Positions 1-4,920 of a DNA stretch of 5,936 nucleotides are shown one piece after another. A program made the translations under genes and the position numbers. This DNA is from Methylomicrobium sp. (GTDB lineage Bacteria; Pseudomonadota; Gammaproteobacteria; Methylococcales; Methylomonadaceae), in contig SLIO01000259.1 in NCBI GenBank assembly GCA_007135635.1, positions 1 to 5,936 of the forward strand. The letters run 5' to 3'. The notes beneath the pieces are model-generated. The model made no database searches. It was not told the DNA's origin and was given only the letters and a program-made list of their open reading frames with translations. Within the stretch, counting starts at the first letter, position 1; every line of letters starts with the position of its first letter.

Positions 1-1
1 C

Positions 2-598
2 CGTGAGCTGCTAAAAAAAGGCGGTCTGTCGGTCGATATCGAGCCCCGTCCCGGCGAGCAGCGTTCCTGGCCAGCCCCGAAAAACACGCCGCTCGGTCAT
101 GCCGTCGGACGAAAAACGCAGACCGTCATCGACGCCACGACCGGTTGGGGCCAGGATAGTTTGCATATTTTCAGAATGGGCTATCGTCTTCGTTGTATCG
201 AACGTTCGCCAATCATGGTCGAGTTATTGCGAGATGCTTTTCGGCGTTTAGGCGAATTGGATTGGGTCAAAAATCTTTTCCTCGAATTACCCGAATTGCT
301 TCCCGGCAATGCCATACAAATTCTCACCGAACTCGATGAAAATCCGGACTGTATCTATATCGATCCGATGTTTCCGCCGAAACGCAAAAAATCCGCACTG
401 CCGAAAAAGTCGATGACGATTTTGCACGAACTGCTCGGCAATGATCCGGATAAAGACGAATTATTTTCCGCTGCGATGCAGGCAGCAGCGAAAAAAGTAG
501 TCGTCAAAAGCCCCGACTATGCGCATCCGCTCGGTGGCAAACCGAGCCAGAGTTTTCAAGGCAAACTGTTGCGTTACGATGTATATATCAAAAGATAA
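2..598 (+). CDS. rsmJ: 16S rRNA (guanine-1516-N2)-methyltransferase RsmJ, 3' part (5' end outside window)
   Basis: RsmJ transfers a methyl group from S-adenosylmethionine to N2 of G1516 in 16S rRNA of the small ribosomal subunit, in the cytoplasm. The frame is open from the left edge, and 198 residues are visible. The E. coli protein has about 250, so roughly 50 N-terminal residues are missing. The SAM-binding motif I is visible at residues 44-52 (DATTGWGQD), followed by an acidic strand end with ERSP near residue 67. The family signature DPMFPPKRKKSAL starts near residue 121, and VVVKSPDYAHPL lies in the C-terminal quarter. A TTG at 161 could be read as a start, but motif I lies upstream of it, so that start is wrong. 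Motif I reads TTGWGQD where enterobacterial RsmJ has TAGLGRD, a mild variation. The stop lies 15 nt before the ferredoxin ATG, suggesting co-transcription. Family assignment is confident; substrate specificity is inferred from the family. Confidence 0.93.
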   Translation, partial: RELLKKGGLSVDIEPRPGEQRSWPAPKNTPLGHAVGRKTQTVIDATTGWGQDSLHIFRMGYRLRCIERSPIMVELLRDAFRRLGELDWVKNLFLELPELLPGNAIQILTELDENPDCIYIDPMFPPKRKKSALPKKSMTILHELLGNDPDKDELFSAAMQAAAKKVVVKSPDYAHPLGGKPSQSFQGKLLRYDVYIKR

Positions 599-613
599 AA
601 CTCAGGAGTAATC

Positions 614-934
614 ATGTCCAATTGGATAGATGTCGTCGATCAAGATGCTTTGGCCGACGGCGAACATGTCGTGGTTGATGTCGATGGTTCCGACGTCGCG
701 ATATTTAAATTAGATGGCGAATTTTTTGCGATTGAGGATGTTTGCACTCATGATGGCGCCGAAATTGCTAGCGGCGAACTCGACGGAGACGAAATTATTT
801 GTCCGAGGCACGGCGCTCGGTTCTGCATCAAAACGGGCGAAGTCAAGTCCGCGCCTGCCTACGAAGACATCGCTTGTTTTCCTTTGCGTATCGAAAACCA
901 CCGCATTCAAGTTCGAGACGATCGTTGGGATTAG
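614..934 (+). CDS. Rieske-type [2Fe-2S] ferredoxin (non-heme iron oxygenase ferredoxin subunit-like)
   Basis: A small soluble electron carrier of 106 residues, the usual size for BphF/NirD-like Rieske ferredoxins. The complete cluster-binding pattern is present: C44-T-H46, then 16 residues, then C63-P-R-H66, so two Cys and two His can hold a [2Fe-2S] cluster. No signal peptide or membrane segment is visible, so it should be cytoplasmic. The protein is strongly acidic. The start is supported by AGGAG at 604-608, five nt before the ATG, the clearest Shine-Dalgarno in the window. It follows rsmJ by 15 nt, probably in one transcript. No oxygenase or reductase partner gene is in the window, so its electron donor and acceptor are unknown. 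Family annotations often call such proteins dioxygenase ferredoxin subunits, but nothing here shows aromatic degradation. Fold confidence is high; the role is open. Confidence 0.92.
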   Translation: MSNWIDVVDQDALADGEHVVVDVDGSDVAIFKLDGEFFAIEDVCTHDGAEIASGELDGDEIICPRHGARFCIKTGEVKSAPAYEDIACFPLRIENHRIQVRDDRWD

Positions 935-950
935 TCGTTCGATCGTTTTT
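918..950 (+). terminator. Weak terminator-like hairpin at the end of the ferredoxin gene
   Basis: ACGATCG (918-924) can pair with CGATCGT (940-946), leaving a 15-nt loop that contains the ferredoxin stop codon. Four more T follow (947-950), then CGTTT. The stem is only 7 bp and not very GC-rich, and it overlaps the coding end, so termination would be partial at best. It fits a transcript boundary between the rsmJ-ferredoxin pair and prfB. Confidence 0.3.
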
Positions 951-955
951 CGTTT

Positions 956-984
956 ATGAATGAAATGCGCTAATCGTATATAAT
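956..984 (+). promoter_or_regulatory. Candidate sigma-70-type promoter for prfB
   Basis: A perfect TATAAT lies at 979-984. A 17-nt spacer separates it from ATGAAT (956-961), which keeps only the TGA core of the TTGACA consensus. Initiation would fall near position 991 and give a leader of about 75 nt before the prfB ATG. There is no extended -10 TG. The position, in the only sizeable gap upstream of prfB, supports the call; the weak -35 limits it. Confidence 0.4.
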
Positions 985-1066
985 CTAATGTTTTTCCCTT
1001 GGCCGGCTCGATTGCTATCCAATCTTCGGCTAATGGTCTTTCGGCTTTATTAGATTATAAACATTC

Positions 1067-2165
1067 ATGCAAGAAATTAATCCCATCAAAAATAAAATAG
1101 CTGACCTCAAAAGCCGCGGCGACGCGCTTAGGAGGTATCTTTGACTTCGATACCAAAAGCGAGCGACTGGTCGAAGTCCTGAAAGAACTCGAAGATCCAG
1201 CCATCTGGAACAATCCCGAACAGGCCCAAGCGATGGGTAAGGAACGGGTGCAACTCGAAAAAGTCGTCAATACGATCAACGAATTAGATCACGGCCTTGC
1301 CGATGCCGAAGAATTGCTCGAGATGGCGGTCGATGAGGACGACGAAGAAACCGTCGACACGGTCGCGAACGACCTCGATCAACTCGAACGAAACGTCGCC
1401 GAACTAGAATTTCGACGCATGTTCTCCGGGGAAATGGACGCGAATAATGCCTTTCTCGATATTCAGTCTGGTTCCGGCGGCACCGAGGCACAAGATTGGG
1501 CTTCGATGATCGAGCGCATGTATTTGCGCTGGGGCGAAGCGAAAGGTTTTAAGACCGAACTGATCGAAGAATCGCCCGGCGATGTCGCCGGCATCAAAAG
1601 CGCAACGATCAAATTCGAAGGCGAATACGCCTTCGGTTGGCTCCGTACCGAAACCGGCGTGCATCGATTGGTTAGAAAATCGCCGTTCGATTCCGGAAAC
1701 CGCCGTCATACCTCATTTGCATCGGTGTTCGTATCGCCCGAAGTCGACGACGATATCGATATCGATATCAATCCGGCCGATCTGCGCATCGACGTCTATC
1801 GAGCCAGCGGGGCAGGCGGTCAGCACGTCAACAGGACCGAGTCGGCGGTGCGAATTACGCATGGTCCGAGCGGCATCGTCGTGCAATGTCAAAGCGACCG
1901 TTCGCAACACAAGAACAAGGATACTGCGATGAAGCAACTCAAGGCCAAGCTTTACGAGATGGAAATCATGAAACGCAGCGAACAACAGCAGGCGCTTGAA
2001 GATTCCAAATCCGATATCGGCTGGGGCAGTCAGATCCGTTCTTATGTCTTGGATCAATCGCGGATCAAGGATTTGCGCACGAACGTCGAAACCGGCAATA
2101 CGCAAGCAGTGCTTGACGGCGAATTAGATCAATTTATCGAAGCGAGTTTAAAAAGCGGGTTATAA
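1067..2165 (+). CDS. prfB: Peptide chain release factor 2 (RF2), expressed by programmed +1 frameshift
   Basis: RF2 recognises UGA and UAA stop codons in the ribosomal A site and triggers peptide release. The coding sequence is in two pieces, 1067-1141 and 1143-2165. The first 25 codons end at an in-frame UGA (1142-1144), and a +1 shift that skips T1142 continues the protein. The joined product has 365 residues, the same as E. coli RF2. Codon-recognition tripeptide SPF falls at residues 205-207 and the catalytic GGQ at 250-252, exactly the E. coli positions. Residue 246 is Ala, as in most RF2 proteins, rather than the Thr of E. coli K-12. The N-terminal part is acidic and helical, as usual. 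An ATG at 1233 would drop part of domain 1 and is not the start. No good Shine-Dalgarno precedes the ATG at 1067. lysS follows 104 nt downstream, as in E. coli. RF2 level is expected to be autoregulated through the frameshift. Confidence 0.96.
1130..1145 (+). promoter_or_regulatory. prfB programmed +1 frameshift signal (internal SD, slippery CTT, UGA stop)
   Basis: An internal Shine-Dalgarno AGGAGG (1130-1135) stands three nt before the slippery codon CTT (1139-1141), which is followed by TGA C (1142-1145). This is the arrangement of the E. coli prfB site, where the SD element reads AGGGGG. When RF2 is scarce the ribosome pauses at UGA, and peptidyl-tRNA slips from CUU to UUU, restoring full-length synthesis. 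When RF2 is plentiful it terminates its own translation after 25 codons. The SD here matches the 16S anti-SD better than the E. coli version. Frameshift efficiency itself cannot be read from the sequence. Confidence 0.96.
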
Positions 2166-2269
2166 GTTAAAGGATTGAAGCTCAGCGCCAAACTATTGTT
2201 GGCACGAGTTAGAACCCTTATTAACCCTGGCTTTTTAAAATTTAAAATCTTAAATAACACCTTAAAATC

Positions 2270-3766
2270 ATGTCCGAACTTTTGCAAGACGAACAAGAAC
2301 AAATCAGACAACGCCGCGGCAAACTAACTGAAATCCGCGAACGCGGCATCGCTTTTCCAACCGACTTTCGACGCAATGTCGTGGTCGGCGAATTGCTGGC
2401 CAAATATGGCGAAAAGTCGAAAGAAGAGCTTGAATCCGAACCGATTCGCGTCAAGGTCGCCGGTCGCATGATGACACGCCGCATCATGGGCAAAGCCAGT
2501 TTCTGTCATATTCAAGACATGTCGGGCCAAATGCAGCTCTATGTTGCGCGCGATCACTTGACGGAAGGCTTTTATAACGACCAGTTCAAGAAATGGGATA
2601 TCGGCGATATCCTCGGTGCCGAGGGTCTATTGTTCAAAACCAATGTCGGCGAATTGAGCATCAAAGTCGACGATATTCGTCTATTGACCAAAGCGCTCAG
2701 GCCCTTGCCGGAAAAATTCCACGGTATTGCAGATCAGGAAATCAAATACCGCCAGCGTTATCTCGACTTGATCATGAGCGAGCAATCGCGCAAGACCTTC
2801 CTGATTCGTTCAAAAATCGTCACGTATATTCGTGATTTTTTGGTGGCGCGCCAGTTTCTTGAAGTCGAAACACCGATGATGCAGACAATTCCCGGCGGTG
2901 CAACCGCGCGTCCGTTCAAGACGCATCACAATGCGCTGGATATGGAACTTTTTTTAAGGATTGCCCCGGAATTGTATTTAAAGCGTTTGATCGTCGGCGG
3001 TTTCGAACGCGTTTTCGAAATTAATCGCAACTTCCGAAATGAAGGACTGTCGACCCGGCACAATCCGGAATTCACGATGCTCGAATTCTATCAAGCATAT
3101 GCCGAGTATCACGACTTAATGGATTTAACTGAAGAAATGGTACGCGGCATCGCACTCGAAGTACTCGGTCAAACACTGATTACTTATCAAGGCGAGCAAT
3201 ACGACTTCGGCAAACCTTTCGATCGCATGACCATAGTCGAATCGATTCTGCATTTCAATCCGGATTTGACCGCCGATGATTTGGCAACGCGCGAAGCGGC
3301 GGCGAAGGTGGCCGAAAACTTAAAAATTCCTGTCAAGGACAGCTACGGTCTCGGTAAGATTCAAATCGAAATCTTTGAAAAAACCGTCGAACATCGTTTG
3401 ATGAACCCGACTTTCATTACCGCCTATCCGGTTGAAGTGTCGCCGTTAGCCAGGCGTAACGATAACGATCCGCATGTCACCGATCGCTTCGAATTTTTCG
3501 TGGGTGGGCGTGAAATTGCGAATGGTTTTACCGAGTTGAACGACGCCGAGGATCAGGCCGAACGTTTTCGTAAGCAGGTTGAGGAAAAAGAAGCTGGTGA
3601 CGATGAAGCGATGCATTATGATGCCGATTACGTGACTGCATTGGAGCACGGTATGCCGCCGACGGCGGGCGAGGGCATAGGCATCGATCGCCTGGTGATG
3701 TTGTTTACCGACGCGCCTTCGATACGAGATGTATTGCTGTTTCCGCATCTTCGGCCTAAGAACTAA
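2270..3766 (+). CDS. lysS: Lysyl-tRNA synthetase, class II
   Basis: Charges tRNA-Lys with lysine using ATP; a cytoplasmic homodimer in this family. The 498 residues are close to the 505 of E. coli LysS. An N-terminal anticodon-binding OB-fold spans about residues 59-140. The catalytic core shows motif 1 around residues 186-204 (FLEVETPMM at its end), motif 2 at about 247-275 ([14 protein letters not shown]) and motif 3 near 467-494 ([12 protein letters not shown]). The substrate-pocket run [16 protein letters not shown] is intact. The start fits the conserved family beginning MSE-LQDE. No clear Shine-Dalgarno precedes it; the upstream 50 nt are very AT-rich. It follows prfB by 104 nt without a convincing terminator, so co-transcription with prfB is likely. 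No sign of truncation or frameshift. Confidence 0.97.
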   Translation: MSELLQDEQEQIRQRRGKLTEIRERGIAFPTDFRRNVVVGELLAKYGEKSKEELESEPIRVKVAGRMMTRRIMGKASFCHIQDMSGQMQLYVARDHLTEGFYNDQFKKWDIGDILGAEGLLFKTNVGELSIKVDDIRLLTKALRPLPEKFHGIADQEIKYRQRYLDLIMSEQSRKTFLIRSKIVTYIRDFLVARQFLEVETPMMQTIPGGATARPFKTHHNALDMELFLRIAPELYLKRLIVGGFERVFEINRNFRNEGLSTRHNPEFTMLEFYQAYAEYHDLMDLTEEMVRGIALEVLGQTLITYQGEQYDFGKPFDRMTIVESILHFNPDLTADDLATREAAAKVAENLKIPVKDSYGLGKIQIEIFEKTVEHRLMNPTFITAYPVEVSPLARRNDNDPHVTDRFEFFVGGREIANGFTELNDAEDQAERFRKQVEEKEAGDDEAMHYDADYVTALEHGMPPTAGEGIGIDRLVMLFTDAPSIRDVLLFPHLRPKN

Positions 3767-3784
3767 GGATTTGGTCATAAATAA

Positions 3785-3803
3785 CCTCCCTATTTTATGG
3801 AGG
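3785..3803 (+). other. Short stem-loop just after lysS, possible weak terminator
   Basis: CCTCC (3785-3789) pairs with GGAGG (3799-3803) around an AT-rich 9-nt loop, 19 nt after the lysS stop. There is no T-tract after the stem, so it does not meet the usual form of an intrinsic terminator. Its right arm overlaps the left end of the fold-back element at 3800. It may be part of that element's border rather than a lysS terminator. Confidence 0.3.
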
Positions 3804-4001
3804 GTACGTTGACTCGAGTGGCAGGTGTAGGCGTCAGGGCAGATTTTTGCTCCTCGGCAACTGCTCCTGCGTTGCCTTAATACACGCCATCCCTGGCGTA
3901 ATGCAAAATCTGCATTCATGCCATCCTTGGCAATCAGTCGCCGCCATCAAGCCTACACGGACGTATTCACGGCGTCCTGTCAAGCGTGTCACTGTACCCT
4001 C
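3800..4001. repeat. Hairpin-rich fold-back element (about 200 bp) with imperfect inverted ends
   Basis: The left end 3800-3825 and the reverse complement of 3976-4001 agree at 20 of 26 positions without a gap, starting with a shared GAGGGTAC and ending with CAGG. A second perfect pair, GTGTAGGC (3825-3832) and GCCTACAC (3951-3958), lies just inside. A third, GCAGATTTT (3839-3847) with AAAATCTGC (3905-3913), lies further in. The right arm carries an extra hairpin GGACG/CGTCC (3959-3977) that the left lacks. Between the arms are several short hairpins. This architecture resembles non-autonomous miniature elements or large palindromic intergenic repeats. No transposase is present. A six-base direct repeat, AACCTC at 3783-3788 and 4006-4011, flanks the element but may be chance. 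Copy number in the genome cannot be judged from this window. Open frames crossing it on both strands are probably by-products. Confidence 0.7.
3856..3932. repeat. Cluster of short hairpins inside the fold-back element, with a near-duplicated hairpin word
   Basis: Four stems occur in 77 nt: GGCAAC/GTTGCC (3856-3876, 9-nt loop), ACGCCA/TGGCGT (3884-3899, 4-nt loop), AATGCA/TGCATT (3900-3916, 5-nt loop) and TGCCA/TGGCA (3919-3932, 4-nt loop). The second and fourth share the 12-nt word GCCATCCYTGGC (3887-3897 and surrounding base; 3920-3931). On the - strand their loops read GGGA and AGGA; GGGA fits the stable GNRA tetraloop class. The regular packing suggests selection for structure rather than coding. 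Confidence 0.6.
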
Positions 4002-4055
4002 GACAAACCTCAAAAATCCAGGAAGTTGTATATCGCGAAATCCTAAGCACGCAAT

Positions 4056-4085
4056 CCGCCACCTATGTGTTTTTTCTAATGGCGG
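4056..4085. other. Stem-loop in the gap between lysS and the Uma2-type gene
   Basis: CCGCCA (4056-4061) pairs with TGGCGG (4080-4085) across an 18-nt loop that contains a run of six T. On the + strand the stem is followed by CGTTTTCC. The long loop makes it a weak terminator. The stretch from 4002 to about 4150 otherwise shows no recognisable gene or motif. Confidence 0.3.
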
Positions 4086-4160
4086 CGTTTTCCGACCTAA
4101 AAAGCGCCTGGTGACGCTGCTTTGAATAGCTGATTCTGTAGAGTCTGATCGGTTTCTTCG

Positions 4161-4190
4161 CGATGACAATCAAACCTGCGTGATTCATCG
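4161..4190 (+). other. Bulged hairpin over the start of the 43-codon open frame
   Basis: CGATG (4161-4165) pairs with CATCG (4186-4190), and AATCA (4168-4172) with TGATT (4181-4185), giving 10 bp with a 2-nt bulge and an 8-nt loop. The GTG proposed as start of the small open frame (4180-4182) sits at the loop-stem junction. If transcribed, this fold could hide the start codon. Whether it matters depends on that open frame being real. Confidence 0.3.
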
Positions 4191-4311
4191 TCAAGTCGGG
4201 GCGTTTTATGCGACGATCTTATCGCTATTTATTGTGTTCGTGTTGCCGGGTTTCATTTATCATTACGACTTGAAAAAAGGATTTTATCGAGTAAAAAGGA
4301 AATGTAATTAA
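4180..4311 (+). CDS. Possible small single-pass membrane peptide (43 aa), or 3' remnant of a lost gene
   Basis: Not recognised. From GTG at 4180 the frame gives 43 residues. Residues 7-26 form one hydrophobic, membrane-spanning-like stretch (VGAFYATILSLFIVFVLPGF). A short Tyr/Lys/Arg-rich basic tail follows and ends in KRKCN, so the C-terminus would probably face the cytoplasm. The same frame is open further upstream to a stop at 4123-4125 but has no ATG there, so it may be the tail of a decayed gene instead. No Shine-Dalgarno is visible before the GTG, and a hairpin covers it. The stop lies 27 nt before the Uma2-type ATG. The physical pattern looks more protein-like than the neighbouring spurious frames, but evidence for expression is lacking. 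Confidence 0.25.
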   Translation: MIHRQVGAFYATILSLFIVFVLPGFIYHYDLKKGFYRVKRKCN

Positions 4312-4338
4312 CGAACCGCTTGAACCGAAGAGACCATC

Positions 4339-4899
4339 ATGAATCAACTGGCTTTGCGCGAGGCGACTTACGAAGACTTGTTCGATCTACCCGAACATAT
4401 CATCGGCGAAATCATCAATGGGCAGGTGATTACTCAACCGCGCCCGGCACCAAGACATGCCTTGGCCGCTTCGGTGATCAGCGACCAGTATATCAGTCCT
4501 TATCATCGAGGTAGGGGAGGGCCCGGCGGTTGGTGGATATTGTTCGAACCCGAATTACATTTGGGTCGAAATATTCTGGTTCCGGATTTGGCCGGTTGGC
4601 GGCGCGAACGCATGCCGCAACTGCCCGAAGAGGCTTATTTCAGTATCGCTCCCGACTGGATTTGCGAAGTGATTTCGTCCGGAACTTCGCGCATCGATCG
4701 CGCCGTCAAGATGCCGATTTATGCGGCATGCGAGGTATCGTGGCTATGGCTGGTCGATCCGGGGCCAAAAACGCTTGAAGTCTATCGTTTGCTGGAAGGG
4801 CATTGGTTACTTGAGCATACCTGGCAGAATGACGATATGGTTATGGCGCCGCCTTTTGACGAAGTTGAACTGGCCCTGGCGGACTTATGGGCTCCTTGA
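4339..4899 (+). CDS. Uma2-family (DUF820) PD-(D/E)XK nuclease-like protein
   Basis: A 186-residue protein of the usual size for this family, which adopts a restriction-endonuclease-like fold; many members are orphan genes of unknown biological role. The N-terminal YEDLFDLPE followed by GEIINGQVI is typical. A candidate metal site consists of E72 (in PELHLG), D83 (in VPDLAGW) and E110 (in CEVISSGTS). K124 follows in the next helix, then the hallmark strand WLWLVDP at 135-141. All expected acidic residues appear present, so an active nuclease is possible. GAAGAG at 4327-4332 lies six nt before the ATG and is a fair ribosome binding site. No methyltransferase or restriction partner is nearby. 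The gene shares its reading frame with the VanZ-like gene that starts 21 nt after its stop. Family call is confident; DNA cleavage and substrate are inferred. Confidence 0.88.
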   Translation: MNQLALREATYEDLFDLPEHIIGEIINGQVITQPRPAPRHALAASVISDQYISPYHRGRGGPGGWWILFEPELHLGRNILVPDLAGWRRERMPQLPEEAYFSIAPDWICEVISSGTSRIDRAVKMPIYAACEVSWLWLVDPGPKTLEVYRLLEGHWLLEHTWQNDDMVMAPPFDEVELALADLWAP

Positions 4900-4920
4900 T
4901 GGTCACTCGCGGGCTTTCGT

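Noticed and set aside
1142..1144. In-frame UGA in prfB read as a sequencing error or pseudogene
   Set aside because: The SD-CTT-TGA-C arrangement matches the established programmed frameshift, and the joined protein has full length with all motifs.
1752..1769. Three tandem GATATC units
   Set aside because: They encode the conserved acidic Asp-Ile stretch of RF2 ahead of the GGQ domain, so they are explained by coding.
2187..2203. GCCAA/TTGGC hairpin between prfB and lysS as a terminator
   Set aside because: Only 5 bp and no following T-tract.
2196..2224. Possible lysS promoter, TTGTTG and TATTAA with 17-nt spacing
   Set aside because: Both boxes match the consensus weakly. Nothing else supports a separate lysS transcript, and the short prfB-lysS gap favours co-transcription.
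3446..3919. Long open frame on the - strand across the lysS 3' end and the fold-back element
   Set aside because: It is antisense to clearly coding lysS motif 3 and continues into palindromic repeat sequence. Composition is rich in Arg and low-complexity, with no recognisable domain.
3834..4169. Open frames on both strands through the fold-back element (- strand 3834-4169, + strand 3847-4125)
   Set aside because: They mostly translate hairpin arms, so opposite-strand frames mirror each other. No domain, no good ribosome binding site and no protein-like hydrophobic pattern.
4320..4514. Alternative-frame open stretches inside and around the Uma2-type gene (also 4530-4778 and 4721-4924)
   Set aside because: They overlap a gene with clear family motifs in another frame and show no domain of their own.
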